Source: Membranihabitans marinus
Lineage (GTDB): Bacteria; Bacteroidota; Bacteroidia; Chitinophagales; Saprospiraceae
DNA: 60,273 bases
NCBI RefSeq assembly: GCF_021729155.1
Contig: NZ_JAJQYA010000030.1
Coordinates: 1-60,273 of the forward strand
Direction: 5' to 3'
The position numbers and the translations under genes are program-made. Positions 8,301-18,067 of the stretch are shown here, piece after piece. Each line of letters starts with the position of its first letter. Positions within the stretch are counted from its first letter, which is position 1. The notes under the pieces are model-generated. The model was not told where the DNA came from, searched no databases, and saw only the letters and a program-made list of their open reading frames with translations.

Positions 8301-9593
8301 TTACAACCACATGGACACCAATTCGGGAAAGAAAAACACCAACAATAAGATGACCAATTGAATCGAAATAAATGGAATAATTCCTCGATATAAATGGGTG
8401 GTTTTAACCTGTGGAGGTGCTACGCCTTTGAGATAAAATAGGGAAAACCCAAATGGTGGTGTTAAAAACGAAGTCTGTAGATTGAGAGCTAATAAGATTC
8501 CAATCCATATTAAATCGATATCATATGCATTTAATATGGGCAGTATAATAGGAACAATGATGAATATGATTTCAACAAAATCAATAAAAAATCCGAGAAT
8601 AAAAACGATCATTAAAATAAATGCGACCAATTGAATAGAGGTTAGATCAGCATTTCGAATTAAAGTTAGAATTAAATCATCACCGTGTAATCCCCTAAAT
8701 ACTAAAGAAAATGTAGTGGCACCCAATAAAATAAAGAATACCATAGTCGTCAATCGAGTCGATTCCTGTCCAGTAACCATAAGCGTCTTCCAAGAAAATT
8801 TCCCGGCCAACATAGTTAATATTATGGCCCCAAAAGCACCCACAGCTGCAGCTTCTGTAGGAGAAGCGATTCCAGCAAATATACTACCCAAAACTATGAC
8901 CATCAACAATATAGGCATGACAAGGGCTATTATCGTTTTTTTGGTACTGATTTTAGTTTCATCTTCCTTCTGCTCCAAAACAGGAGCCCACTCTGGCTTG
9001 ATTTTGGCAATGATCAACACATATATTATATAAGACAATACAATCAATCCACCAGGAAGTAATGCCGCTTTGAATAAGTCGCCAACGGTGATATTCAATA
9101 CACTACCCAAAAGAACCAATACTATCGATGGCGGAATAATCTGCCCCAGTGTACCAGAAGAAGCAATAATGCCGGTTGAAAGTGGGATATTGTATTTGGC
9201 CTTTATCATGGTCGGTAAACTAATCAATCCCATGGTCACTACCGTCGCTCCTACGATGCCAGTAGAAGCCGCCAAAAGGGTTCCAACCACAATTACACTG
9301 ACTCCTAACCCTCCATGAACCTTTCCGAAGAAATGAGCCATTGTTTCCAATAGCGTAGCCGCGAGCCCGGACTTTTCTAGCATGATGCCCATAAACACAA
9401 ATAGAGGCACAGCTAATAAAACATAATTACTTAAAATACCCATCATCCGCGATGGAAGAAAATTAAAGAAATCCGGACCTAGGGTGAAATATCCAATTAT
9501 ACTCGATACTCCAGCTAGTGTAAAAGCTACAGGAAAGCCCAACAACAATAAAACAAAAATGATAACTACCATCAAAAGTGCTATGGACTCCAT
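8301..9593 (-). CDS. dctM: TRAP transporter large permease (DctM)
   Basis: A 430-residue, very hydrophobic inner-membrane protein with about 12 predicted helices. It is the large subunit of a tripartite ATP-independent periplasmic transporter, which moves carboxylates or similar acids using an ion gradient. Signature segments include PLFVFMGIMLEKSGLA, the STGIVGATVVTMGLISLPTM run and SGTLGQIIPPSIVLVL, all typical of DctM. Its ATG overlaps the dctQ stop by one base (TAATG). No DctP binding protein lies in the operon or elsewhere in the window, so the substrate cannot be inferred from context. Confidence 0.95.
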   Translation of the reverse strand: MESIALLMVVIIFVLLLLGFPVAFTLAGVSSIIGYFTLGPDFFNFLPSRMMGILSNYVLLAVPLFVFMGIMLEKSGLAATLLETMAHFFGKVHGGLGVSVIVVGTLLAASTGIVGATVVTMGLISLPTMIKAKYNIPLSTGIIASSGTLGQIIPPSIVLVLLGSVLNITVGDLFKAALLPGGLIVLSYIIYVLIIAKIKPEWAPVLEQKEDETKISTKKTIIALVMPILLMVIVLGSIFAGIASPTEAAAVGAFGAIILTMLAGKFSWKTLMVTGQESTRLTTMVFFILLGATTFSLVFRGLHGDDLILTLIRNADLTSIQLVAFILMIVFILGFFIDFVEIIFIIVPIILPILNAYDIDLIWIGILLALNLQTSFLTPPFGFSLFYLKGVAPPQVKTTHLYRGIIPFISIQLVILLLVFFFPELVSMWL

Positions 9594-10135
9594 TAAGCGC
9601 TGGTATTAGATGAATGAAACAATGATATGTCTTTGCCGCGAATCACTAGAATACATTTCCAGATCAATAAACAGGCATAACACAAGAGAATAACAAATGC
9701 GAGAACAACTGCAAACTTAATAAGATACCTCATCGCCAGTCCTCCAGGATCAGCACTACCTTCATTGATGGCCCAAGAATACATGGCATACTTGTAACTA
9801 GACCGTATGACTATATAAGTCCATGGAATTAAAAAAACAGCCGTACCAAGAAGGTTAATCCAAGCTTGAACTTTCTTGGATAGATTGTTGTAAATTAAAT
9901 CTACCCGTACATGTCCGTCGTAATGAAAAGTATAGGCCCCTCCGATTAGAAATATTAAGGCAAAAATATGCCATTCCAATTCGGTTAACCAAGCTTCAGA
10001 GTGAAAGAAGAAATAACGCAATATTACATCTAACACTAAAATAAAAACCAGTAAGATATTGCATACACTCGCAATCTTACCACAAAACATAAATACGGCA
10101 TCAAACTTTTTAAGTCCGGTCTGGGTATTAATCAT
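9593..10135 (-). CDS. dctQ: TRAP transporter small permease (DctQ)
   Basis: A 180-residue protein with about four membrane helices (residues roughly 15-40, 50-70, 90-110 and 135-165). It has the DctQ features VLVFILVLDVILRY and W-L-T-E-L-E-W-H near residue 70. The small permease packs beside DctM and helps dock the solute-binding protein. It is the first gene of a two-gene dctQ-dctM unit. A strong bidirectional terminator lies about 30 bp upstream of its start, so its promoter must be in the short gap or it is reached by readthrough. Confidence 0.9.
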   Translation of the reverse strand: MINTQTGLKKFDAVFMFCGKIASVCNILLVFILVLDVILRYFFFHSEAWLTELEWHIFALIFLIGGAYTFHYDGHVRVDLIYNNLSKKVQAWINLLGTAVFLIPWTYIVIRSSYKYAMYSWAINEGSADPGGLAMRYLIKFAVVLAFVILLCYACLLIWKCILVIRGKDISLFHSSNTSA

Positions 10136-10162
10136 TTACCAATAAAAATTTGAACATATATA

Positions 10163-10192
10163 CAAAAAAAAGCCCCAATTAGGGGCTTTTTT
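10163..10192. terminator. Intrinsic terminator after the TPR gene
   Basis: GCCCC AATTA GGGGC flanked by A7 and T6 gives a symmetrical hairpin working on either strand. On the minus strand it closes the TPR gene that stops at 10217 and separates it from dctQ, which starts at 10135. Confidence 0.9.
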
Positions 10193-10216
10193 GCAAAATA
10201 AAATTTTACTTATTTA

Positions 10217-11542
10217 TTAGTCCTGAGATTTAAAATAGGACTCAGCTATGGTTTCACCTCTTTCAATTTGCTCTAATCGAGCTGAGAAGATATCAGAAAC
10301 ATCCATTTGGTTTTTTCTAGCATAAATTTCTTTAAGTGCAATCAAGGTATTTCTATCACTTGGATTTACACGTTCTGCTTTTTGAAAATAAGGAAGTGCT
10401 TGATCAAAGATTTTATCTACTTCTGCTTTAGTTGAATCGTATTTTTTCATACCTGCAGAACTCAAGTCATCAGCCAATTCTTGCAACTGCTGTGTACCTT
10501 GAGCCGCTTTATTATAGAATAGTGCTCCAATACTGTAAATAGCATCTACATTGTCAGGATCCAATTCCAATCCTTTTTCAAAATATACTTTAGCACTGTC
10601 AAAATACGAATTTGCTTTAGCTGCATCAGTATCCATGGTTTCTTGAAACAAACGGTCATATACCGATCCAGTAGTGGAATACAATGAAACGTTTTTAGGA
10701 TCTTTTTTAATCGCCTCTTTCAATTTAGTCTCCAATGTACCGATTTCATTATTTTGTAATGCGTGATTGATCTCAGCATACAAAAGCGATAAATCATCAG
10801 GATATTTTTCTCTTCCTTCTTCCAAAATAGCTGAAGCTGTTTCAGGGGATTCGCTCAAAGCAATCTTGTATAGACCTTCGTAGAGAGAAGGATCGTCATA
10901 GTTGTTGTCTTTTAACTGCGTATAATACGGTTTTGCCAAAGAAAACTGCTCTCCAATCAGTGCAGAATATCCCGCTAAAAACAACTGGTTATTTTTGGCT
11001 TCTTCACCTTGTAATGGACTATCAATTCCGTTTTCAGATAAAAGGGCATCTATATCCAAAACATTTTTAAATATATTGTAGGCCCCCATTGCATCACCGG
11101 CTTGTAATACGGTTATCCCTGAATTACTCATGGATTGTACCAAACCAGCCATACCTTCTAATGCCAATTTTGAATCTCTTGATTTATCCGCCAATTCAAA
11201 CCCTTTCTTATAAGCCATATAAGCCTTATTGGCCTCTTGTAAATATTGAGACTTATAGTTTTCATCCATTAATGAATTTTTATAATCCAATTCTAAGAAT
11301 GCACTATAGATGTCTCCCATCTCTATCCATACTTCAGACAACTCTCCCATTTCTTGGTCTCTAGCAGCTACTCCTACTAACTTGACCGCATCTTTCAATT
11401 CGTCTACTTTTGCATTATCCAATTCAAAAGCGCTTCGATTTCTCTTTGCTTGTTTAAAGGCCTTCTTTGGATTGGTCTCCTGTGCATCGGCGGTAACCAA
11501 ACCAACCACTGCTAAAAATAGAACAACTAATAATCGTTTCAT
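10217..11542 (-). CDS. Periplasmic TPR-repeat protein
   Basis: A 441-residue protein with a signal peptide (MKRLLVVLFLAVVGLVTADAQ), so exported. The mature part is helical with several tetratricopeptide repeats, clearest at residues about 275-375 (the Y-F-E-K-G-L-E-L-D-P-D-N-V-D-A-I-Y segment) and again near 385-410. TPR proteins act as assembly scaffolds. It lies directly upstream of the TRAP genes but is separated by a terminator. Periplasmic TPR partners of TRAP systems exist in spirochaetes, but nothing else supports such a role here. Confidence 0.8.
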   Translation of the reverse strand: MKRLLVVLFLAVVGLVTADAQETNPKKAFKQAKRNRSAFELDNAKVDELKDAVKLVGVAARDQEMGELSEVWIEMGDIYSAFLELDYKNSLMDENYKSQYLQEANKAYMAYKKGFELADKSRDSKLALEGMAGLVQSMSNSGITVLQAGDAMGAYNIFKNVLDIDALLSENGIDSPLQGEEAKNNQLFLAGYSALIGEQFSLAKPYYTQLKDNNYDDPSLYEGLYKIALSESPETASAILEEGREKYPDDLSLLYAEINHALQNNEIGTLETKLKEAIKKDPKNVSLYSTTGSVYDRLFQETMDTDAAKANSYFDSAKVYFEKGLELDPDNVDAIYSIGALFYNKAAQGTQQLQELADDLSSAGMKKYDSTKAEVDKIFDQALPYFQKAERVNPSDRNTLIALKEIYARKNQMDVSDIFSARLEQIERGETIAESYFKSQD

Positions 11543-11639
11543 GTAGATAATATTTTTGATTAATTCACTTATTTGACCGTAATAATATACTAATAATGGT
11601 TATAGATTTAAAAATATATTGTTACGACTATGTTAAATT

Positions 11640-14141
11640 TTACTCTTCGCTCTCAGTGAAGTCCACATCGGTGATCAAATCACTTTCCTCGTCCTCATCT
11701 GGTTGAATAACGGTTACATCGGCTATCTTATCGCCTTTGTTCAATGAAATCAATCGAACTCCTTGAGTCGCTCGTCCCATTACTCTTACCACATCTAGAG
11801 CCAATCTTATGGTCAGTCCAGATCGATTGGTAATAACTAAATGATCGGTATCCACAACTGCTTTAATAGTGATTAGCAACCCGGTCTTTTCATTAATATT
11901 CATGGTTTTTACACCCTTTCCTCCCCGGTTGGTAATTCGATATTCTTCGATTCCAGTTCTTTTACCGTTACCATTTTCAGACAAAACTAAAATCGATGTT
12001 TCGGAATCGTCTGAATCTACGCATACCATACCTACCACTTGATCTTCATCATTGGCCAGAGTAATACCTTTCACCCCTGCAGCATTTCGACCCATAGATC
12101 GAACTTTTTGTTCGTTAAATCGAATAGCTCGTCCCAATTTATTGGCGATAATAATTTCCTTATTGCCATCGGTCAATTTGGCTTCGATTAATTGATCACC
12201 TTCGTTAATGGTAATGGCATTGATACCGTTTACTCTAGGTCGAGAATAAGCCATCAATGAGGTTTTCTTAATCAAACCATTTCTTGTACAAAATACAATA
12301 AAATTATTTTCTAAGAAATCCTTATCGGTCAAATCTTGAACAATAATGTAAGCTTTTACATTATCCTCTTTCGGCATTTGAAGAATATTCTGTATCACTC
12401 GTCCCGAAGCATTTCTATTGGCTTCCGGAATCTCGAATACCCGCAACCAATAACACCTACCCTGTTCGGTAAACAAGAGTAAATAATTATGTGCATTGGC
12501 TACAAAAATATGTTCGATAAAATCGGCGTCCCGAGTCTTGCTGCCCTTGGATCCTTTTCCACCTCTGCCTTGAACCTTATACTGATCTGATTTGGTCCTC
12601 TTAATATAACCGAGATGAGATATAGAAACCATCATCTCTTCATTGGGTATCAAGTCTTCTATACTGATTTCTCCATCGGCGAAAGTAATCTGAGTACGTC
12701 TTTCGTCACCAAACTTATCGCGTATTTCATGTAACTCTTCTACTACGATTTCTTTTTGCAATTCCACACTGGCCAAAATTTCTTGGAAGTATTGAATTTT
12801 CTTCATCAATTCATCGTATTCCGCTCTTAACTTCTCGATCTCCAGACCTGTTAATTTCTGAAGACGCATTTCCAAGATAGCCTTGGTCTGAAGTTCAGAT
12901 AGGCCAAATCGTTCCATTAAAGCAGTCTTGGCTTCATCTACAGTATTGGACCCTCTAATTATTTTGATTACTTCATCGATATTGTCTACGGCAATGATTA
13001 ATCCCTCGACAATATGAGCCCGTTCCTGAGCTTTGCGAAGATCATATCTCGTTCGTCGAACGATAACTTCTATTCTAAACTCAATAAATTCTTCGATCAA
13101 GGATTTAAGAGACAATATCTGAGGTCGTCCTTTGACCAATGCCACGTTATTGACCCCATAAGAACTCTGCAATTGGCTGTATTTATACAATTTACTCAAT
13201 ACAACCTGAGCCATGGCGTCTCGTTTGACTTCTACCACGATACGTATCCCCTCGCGATCCGACTCGTCTCTTATTTCAGAAATTCCTTCAACTTTCTCAT
13301 CGCGACGCAGCTCACTCATTTTTATAACCAGTGAACTCTTATTGACTTGAAAAGGAATTTCAGTAATAATAATGGTTTCACGGCCTTTGCCATCGGTAAT
13401 GATTTCCGCTTTACCTCTTACAACGACACGTCCTCGTCCCGTTTCGAAAGCTTCCTTCACGCCCTCCAATCCATATATAATACCACCAGTCGGAAAATCC
13501 GGAGCCTTGATGTGCTCCATCAACCCTTCGGTATCAATATCGGGATTTTTAATAGTCGCGATAACGCCATTGACAACTTCGGTTAAATTATGGGGCAACA
13601 TATTCGTCGCCATCCCCACGGCTATCCCTGAGGCACCATTGATCAACAAATTGGGAATCCGAGCTGGCAAAACCGTCGGTTCCTTCAGTGAATCGTCAAA
13701 GTTAAAAGCAAAGTCTACGGTTTCTTTCTTGATGTCTGAAAGCATTTCATCGGCTATTCTAGCCAACTTGGCTTCGGTATAACGCATGGCCGCAGCACTA
13801 TCACCATCAATATGGCCAAAGTTACCTTGACCGTCAATCAATGGATATCGCAATGACCAATCCTGAGCCATCCTCACCATAGCTTCATACACCGATGAAT
13901 CTCCATGGGGGTGGTACTTACCCAAAACCTCCCCTACTACTCTAGCGGATTTTTTGTGACCTCTTGAATAAACCAAGCCCAAATCTTGCATACCGTACAG
14001 TATCCGCCTATGCACTGGCTTTAAACCATCTCTAACATCCGGTAAAGCCCTTGAAACAATAACCGACATTGAATAATCAATGTAGGCTGTTTTCATCTCA
14101 TCCTCTATGTTAATAGGTATAATCTTTTGTGTATCTGCCAT
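11640..14141 (-). CDS. gyrA: DNA gyrase subunit A
   Basis: The 833-residue breakage-reunion subunit of gyrase, which introduces negative supercoils with GyrB. The catalytic tyrosine is Y121 in AAMRYTE. The quinolone region reads [19 protein letters not shown], with Ser82 and Glu86 at the positions of E. coli Ser83 and Asp87; Ser at the first site is the usual susceptible form. The C-terminal pinwheel domain carries the GyrA-box-like QGRGGKG near residue 550, supporting gyrase rather than ParC. The acidic tail is usual for Bacteroidota. It is a single gene divergent from ubiE. Confidence 0.98.
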   Translation of the reverse strand: MADTQKIIPINIEDEMKTAYIDYSMSVIVSRALPDVRDGLKPVHRRILYGMQDLGLVYSRGHKKSARVVGEVLGKYHPHGDSSVYEAMVRMAQDWSLRYPLIDGQGNFGHIDGDSAAAMRYTEAKLARIADEMLSDIKKETVDFAFNFDDSLKEPTVLPARIPNLLINGASGIAVGMATNMLPHNLTEVVNGVIATIKNPDIDTEGLMEHIKAPDFPTGGIIYGLEGVKEAFETGRGRVVVRGKAEIITDGKGRETIIITEIPFQVNKSSLVIKMSELRRDEKVEGISEIRDESDREGIRIVVEVKRDAMAQVVLSKLYKYSQLQSSYGVNNVALVKGRPQILSLKSLIEEFIEFRIEVIVRRTRYDLRKAQERAHIVEGLIIAVDNIDEVIKIIRGSNTVDEAKTALMERFGLSELQTKAILEMRLQKLTGLEIEKLRAEYDELMKKIQYFQEILASVELQKEIVVEELHEIRDKFGDERRTQITFADGEISIEDLIPNEEMMVSISHLGYIKRTKSDQYKVQGRGGKGSKGSKTRDADFIEHIFVANAHNYLLLFTEQGRCYWLRVFEIPEANRNASGRVIQNILQMPKEDNVKAYIIVQDLTDKDFLENNFIVFCTRNGLIKKTSLMAYSRPRVNGINAITINEGDQLIEAKLTDGNKEIIIANKLGRAIRFNEQKVRSMGRNAAGVKGITLANDEDQVVGMVCVDSDDSETSILVLSENGNGKRTGIEEYRITNRGGKGVKTMNINEKTGLLITIKAVVDTDHLVITNRSGLTIRLALDVVRVMGRATQGVRLISLNKGDKIADVTVIQPDEDEESDLITDVDFTESEE

Positions 14142-14172
14142 TTAAATGGTATTCATGTTTATTTAAGCGATG

Positions 14173-14180
14173 CAAATGTA
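14173..14180 (-). promoter_or_regulatory. Candidate gyrA promoter -7 box
   Basis: TACATTTG on the minus strand is an exact TAnnTTTG match, 32 bp upstream of the gyrA ATG. The -33 region holds only a weak TTA. Confidence 0.5.
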
Positions 14181-14215
14181 TTAAAAATAAATAGTATCTA
14201 ATATATATAACTTAC

Positions 14216-14244
14216 TTGATTTGTTTACAAGTTGAATATTTTTG
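14216..14244 (+). promoter_or_regulatory. Candidate ubiE promoter
   Basis: TTG at 14216-14218 and TATTTTTG at 14237-14244, with an 18-bp spacer, fit the Bacteroidota sigma-A consensus. The predicted transcript would start about 35 bp before the ubiE ATG. It is back to back with the gyrA promoter. Confidence 0.6.
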
Positions 14245-14284
14245 ACTTTCTTTACGGAATATCCAAAGAATTATAAATTTTTCC

Positions 14285-15016
14285 ATGGAAAAACAAATTA
14301 AACCATACGATTCTGTCCCTAGCGGTAAAAAAGAACAAGTTACTACAATGTTTGATAATATTGCTGGTGGATATGATTTCCTCAATCGATTCCTCTCTGC
14401 AAGGTTCGATGTAAAATGGCGAAATACCCTGACCCAACTCATCCTTTCCCACAATCCGGAAAAGATTTTAGATGTTGCTACAGGTACAGCCGATGTCGCT
14501 TTAACATTGGCAGAAAAATCGAAGACGGTTAGTATAAAAGGTGTAGATATTTCAAAAAACATGTTGAAATATGGTCAAATTAAGGTTGACAAGAAAAATT
14601 TGGGGAATCGAATTACCTTAAATGTAGCCGACGCTGAAAATTTAGATGAAGCAGACGACAGCTACGATATTACCACGGCTTCTTTTGGGGTAAGAAACTT
14701 TGAAACCCTGAAGAAAGGCCTGGCTGAAATGTATAGAGTAACCAAGCCCGGAGGTATGATATACGTCTTAGAATTCTCCAAACCAAAAATATTTCCACTC
14801 AAACAGGGATATAATTTTTATTTTAAAAAAATACTTCCGACAATCGGTCGTTTAAAATCCAAAGATCCAAAAGCATATACTTATTTATACGAATCGGTAC
14901 AGGCTTTTCCAGATCGAGAAAACTTTTTAACCATTCTACAAGAAGTAGGATTTAACAATGTTCAATTAAAAGAACTCACTTGGGGAATATGTCATATATA
15001 CTTTGGAAAAAAATAG
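14285..15016 (+). CDS. ubiE: Demethylmenaquinone methyltransferase (UbiE/MenG)
   Basis: A 243-residue class I SAM-dependent methyltransferase that adds the last methyl group in menaquinone synthesis. The family's first signature, YDFLNRFLSARFDVKWR (residues about 30-46), and the SAM-binding VATGTADVAL (about 63-72) are clear. The second signature TTASFGVRNF (about 129-138) and the RVTKPGGMIYVLEFSKP motif follow. Because Bacteroidota use menaquinone, the MenG role is the likely one. It overlaps the 3' neighbour porT by about 28 bp, an arrangement often seen in this phylum. Confidence 0.95.
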   Translation: MEKQIKPYDSVPSGKKEQVTTMFDNIAGGYDFLNRFLSARFDVKWRNTLTQLILSHNPEKILDVATGTADVALTLAEKSKTVSIKGVDISKNMLKYGQIKVDKKNLGNRITLNVADAENLDEADDSYDITTASFGVRNFETLKKGLAEMYRVTKPGGMIYVLEFSKPKIFPLKQGYNFYFKKILPTIGRLKSKDPKAYTYLYESVQAFPDRENFLTILQEVGFNNVQLKELTWGICHIYFGKK

Positions 15017-15699
15017 CCTTTGTCCTTTTGGTCTCAAGCTTTGTATGCGCATCAGGTAAAGCACAAAATGGCCATAGCAATTACCGCAACAAGCAATTCA
15101 AGGATTATTATTTTGGGATTTCGTTCGGACTACATAAATCCAACTTAAAAGTATTGCACGGTTCATCGTTTCAAGATCAAAATAGGGTTAAACTCATAGA
15201 ATCCTATGAAAATCCCGGTTACGATATCAAGGTTATAGGTAATCTCAAGGTCGGAGAATATTGGGACTTTAGACTATTACCCGGCTTTTCCTTTGGACAA
15301 ATGGAATTGATGTATCAAAAAAACCAAACCGCAGTAGAAGCACCTGTCAGCCTGGAATATGTATATGGGGAACTTCCCTTTCACATCAGATACAAATCTC
15401 ATCCCTATAAAGATATGAGGGTGTATGTATTTGCTGGAGCAAAATATTGCTTTGACATCTCGAGTAAATCGAGGACCCAAAGTGAAGCCAATGAACTCAA
15501 TATCTCAGCATCGGATTATGCCCTTGAAGGTGGAATAGGATTTCAGTTTTTCTTTCCCTATTTTATACTTTCTCCTGAAATCAAAATTTCTAGAGGCATA
15601 TCCAATATCCTAATCAATAATATCCCCGGACAAGATGCTGGATTACTTCAACGTGCCCTGTCGCAAATGCTGACGCTTTCACTTCATTTTGAGGGCTAG
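14989..15699 (+). CDS. porT: PorT-family outer-membrane protein (gliding/type IX secretion)
   Basis: A 236-residue exported protein with signal peptide (MSYILWKKIAFVLLVSSFVCASGKAQ). The rest is beta-rich with alternating hydrophobic strands ending in LSLHFEG, consistent with a small eight-stranded barrel. Its size, the N-terminal F-K-D-Y-Y-F-G-I-S-F-G-L-H segment and the position directly after ubiE match PorT of Bacteroidota, required for type IX secretion. I chose the ATG at 14989 over an in-frame TTG at 14980, as it is preceded by GGGG. The call rests partly on gene order. Confidence 0.75.
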   Translation: MSYILWKKIAFVLLVSSFVCASGKAQNGHSNYRNKQFKDYYFGISFGLHKSNLKVLHGSSFQDQNRVKLIESYENPGYDIKVIGNLKVGEYWDFRLLPGFSFGQMELMYQKNQTAVEAPVSLEYVYGELPFHIRYKSHPYKDMRVYVFAGAKYCFDISSKSRTQSEANELNISASDYALEGGIGFQFFFPYFILSPEIKISRGISNILINNIPGQDAGLLQRALSQMLTLSLHFEG

Positions 15700-15744
15700 T
15701 TAGATATTTTCATTGGGTAAAAGCATAGATAGGTAGTAATAACC

Positions 15745-16335
15745 TTATGGTTTTTCTATATTTATAAACTGATGGCATGCTTCTAGTAATTCCGGGAAAA
15801 ATAAATTAAATTCCCTATTTAAATCTTGTTTCATCTCCATCATTACGTTGGAAGCCTGATAGAATCCTGTTTCAAACTTCGCCCGCTTATCAATCCTTTC
15901 AAAAGTCCGATCTATGCCCTCCACACTGGTATAAGAGTTGAGAAATTGATGCTGGACCATAGACATTACCGTTTTTTCGAGTCGAATGGGTATATATTTT
16001 TTGTGATTTAATATGCCATCATACTGCATGGTTGAAAATTCTGAAAAATTAAGGGTAGAATAATTCGACCAATTTTCAAATAAAAAATAATCAAAAAAAA
16101 CATCTAAAACCACACTGGCATATTTTTTAAAATAGGGATGCATTTGTTTTACCAATTCTTTATTAATAGGGTGTTGATCGGTAAACTCATCAATAAAGCG
16201 ATGTAGATTAACGCCTTTCTGAAATTTTTCTGGCAATGCGCGCACCTCTTTTATCGTCATCATATCGGTGAGAAAATTGCTAAAACGCAAGTCGTCTTGG
16301 TTATCTGATAAAAATAAATGGGCTAAGTAATTCAT
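15745..16335 (-). CDS. Acyl carrier protein phosphodiesterase (DUF479/AcpH family)
   Basis: A 196-residue protein beginning MNYLAHLFLSDNQ, the near-invariant start of the AcpH family, followed by SNFLTDMM, G-V-N-L-H-R-F-I-D-E-F-T-D and LDVFFDYFL. These enzymes hydrolyse holo-ACP to apo-ACP and 4'-phosphopantetheine; the His and Asp residues in HRFID and DVFFDYF fit an HD-like metal site. A longer frame starts at 16386 but would add 17 residues not seen in the family, so the start is set at 16335. Divergent from ychF. Confidence 0.85.
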   Translation of the reverse strand: MNYLAHLFLSDNQDDLRFSNFLTDMMTIKEVRALPEKFQKGVNLHRFIDEFTDQHPINKELVKQMHPYFKKYASVVLDVFFDYFLFENWSNYSTLNFSEFSTMQYDGILNHKKYIPIRLEKTVMSMVQHQFLNSYTSVEGIDRTFERIDKRAKFETGFYQASNVMMEMKQDLNREFNLFFPELLEACHQFINIEKP

Positions 16336-16364
16336 TCTGTTAGTGAATATCGATGTAATAAATA

Positions 16365-16372
16365 TATATTTG
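16365..16372 (+). promoter_or_regulatory. Candidate ychF promoter -7 box
   Basis: TATATTTG is an exact TAnnTTTG match, 29 bp before the ychF ATG. A TTAG about 21 bp further upstream could serve as the weak -33 element. Confidence 0.5.
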
Positions 16373-16401
16373 CGCGATAATATCAAAACACAAAAGCAAC
16401 C

Positions 16402-17499
16402 ATGGCATTACAATGTGGCATCGTCGGATTACCAAATGTAGGAAAATCAACTTTATTTAACGCATTAACCAATGCAAAAGCATTGGCAGCGAATTTTCCC
16501 TTTGCAACCAAAGACCCCAATGTGGGCATTATTACAGTACCTGATCCCCGATTGGATAAACTGGCTGAACTCGTTCATCCAGAACGCGTACTGCCCACAA
16601 CAGTAGAGATCGTAGATATAGCTGGATTAATTAAGGGAGCCAGCCAGGGTGAAGGATTGGGCAATCAGTTTTTAGCCAATATTCGGGAGGTAAATGCCAT
16701 AGTCCATGTTGTACGTTGTTTCGAAAATGACAATATTATTCACGTAGATGGCAATGTAGATCCAGTTAGGGACAAAGAAATTATCGATACAGAATTGTTG
16801 CTTAAAGATATGGAGACGGTCGAAAAAAGAATGGACCGCCTTAAGAAAAATGCTAAAACAGGAAATAAAGATGCCGTTAAATTGGTGGATACGGCTACCT
16901 TGATATTAGAACATTTGGAAAGTGGCAAACCGGCAAGAACCCTAGAATTGTCAGAAGACCAAAACCTATTTCTCAATGAATTAATGCTACTCACAGCAAA
17001 ACCCGTCCTCTATGCTTGCAATGTCGATGAAAATTCGGTAAAAACGGGAAACAAGTTTACCGAAGCTTTTATGAAGAGTATAGCCGATGAACAAGCGGAA
17101 GTCGTCCTTATATCAGCTGGAATTGAAGCCGAAATTATCCAATTGGATGATGAGGAAGAACGCATGATGTTTCTAGAAGAAATGGGATTAACTGAGCCCG
17201 GCGTCAATCGATTGATTCGATCTTGCTATCAGTTGCTCAATCTAATCACTTATTTCACCGCAGGGGTAAAAGAAGTTCGTGCATGGACGGTTTTAGAAGG
17301 GACCAAGGCTCCGCAAGCTGCAGCTGTCATTCATACTGATTTCGAAAAAGGATTTATCAGGGCTGAAGTTATCCATTATGAAGACTACATGCAATATGGA
17401 TCAGAATCGGCAGTTAAAGAAGCTGGTAAATTGGGTGTTGAAGGCAAAGAATACGTAGTATTGGACGGAGATGTAATGCATTTCAGGTTTAATGTATAA
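16402..17499 (+). CDS. ychF: Redox-regulated ATPase YchF
   Basis: A 365-residue OBG-family P-loop protein. The P-loop GLPNVGKS is at residues 9-16. The G3-type DIAGLIKGASQGEGLGNQFLA follows, and the base-recognition motif is NVDE (in ACNVDEN) instead of NKxD, which is why YchF prefers ATP to GTP. The C-terminal TGS domain ends with GKEYVVLDGDVMHFRFNV, the usual terminus. YchF binds ribosomes and modulates oxidative-stress responses. Single gene, full length. Confidence 0.98.
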   Translation: MALQCGIVGLPNVGKSTLFNALTNAKALAANFPFATKDPNVGIITVPDPRLDKLAELVHPERVLPTTVEIVDIAGLIKGASQGEGLGNQFLANIREVNAIVHVVRCFENDNIIHVDGNVDPVRDKEIIDTELLLKDMETVEKRMDRLKKNAKTGNKDAVKLVDTATLILEHLESGKPARTLELSEDQNLFLNELMLLTAKPVLYACNVDENSVKTGNKFTEAFMKSIADEQAEVVLISAGIEAEIIQLDDEEERMMFLEEMGLTEPGVNRLIRSCYQLLNLITYFTAGVKEVRAWTVLEGTKAPQAAAVIHTDFEKGFIRAEVIHYEDYMQYGSESAVKEAGKLGVEGKEYVVLDGDVMHFRFNV

Positions 17500-17603
17500 A
17501 TGGTTACAATTTATGTATCCGTGTTTTATCTAGCGTGGTTAAATGTTCTTTCTTTTGTCATATCCCTAGACCTTGGGGTTCATAATATGACCGAGTGAAG
17601 ATC

Positions 17604-17626
17604 CAAATACCTTAAATAGGCATTTG
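17604..17626 (-). repeat. Degenerate three-hairpin module, copy F (hairpin 2 only)
   Basis: On the minus strand CAAATGCC, TATTTAA, GGTATTTG repeats hairpin 2 of copy A with one change. The change gives a G-T (G-U in RNA) pair in this orientation and an A-C mismatch in the other. It is followed by CTTCACTCGGTCAT as in the other copies. The remaining 17500-18067 spacer holds other decayed repeat fragments, including a GGAAGACGAC box at 17690. Confidence 0.65.
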
Positions 17627-17738
17627 AGTCGCTGCATTCTAAGTCTTTACACTGATGAGCGCAGTTGAATTGTGGCAGTCAAAGTGAAGGAAGACGACTA
17701 CTGTGCAGTGGATGTGAATGAGAATAGTGTACAGCACC

Positions 17739-17795
17739 ATAGAGACACAACTGACTAGCCTTAAAAAAGACTACTTCATTCAGTTGTTTCTCTAT
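17739..17795. repeat. Long inverted repeat in the ychF downstream spacer
   Basis: ATAGAGACACAACTGA pairs with TCAGTTGTTTCTCTAT (15 of 16 positions) around a loop of about 25 bases. It has no T-tract, so it is not a standard terminator. Function unknown. Confidence 0.6.
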
Positions 17796-18067
17796 GATAA
17801 ATAAAAATATAACCGACTGTTACAAATGAATTTGGTATAAATAGTTATAACCTAGCTCTGACAACCATCAACTATTGATGCCTACATCTTCATATTTTGA
17901 CTTAGACCATAGAATGACAAGACCATACCTGCGATCGTCATTAGCCATCGTTTAATATTCATACTATATATAATATTATTTTTTTTATTTCAACATTGGT
18001 CCTAGCCGTACAGACTATTTCCATTTTATTTCAACATCACCTTATTGTTTACTTTGCTTATCTCGTC

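Noticed and set aside
10217-11542. TPR protein as the missing TRAP binding component
   Set aside because: A strong terminator separates it from dctQM, and it lacks DctP features. Kept only as a possibility.
11089-11546. Plus-strand frames inside the TPR gene
   Set aside because: Antisense shadows of a clear coding gene.
17739-17795. Long inverted repeat as an intrinsic terminator of ychF
   Set aside because: The loop is too long, there is no T-tract, and it lies 240 bp from the stop.
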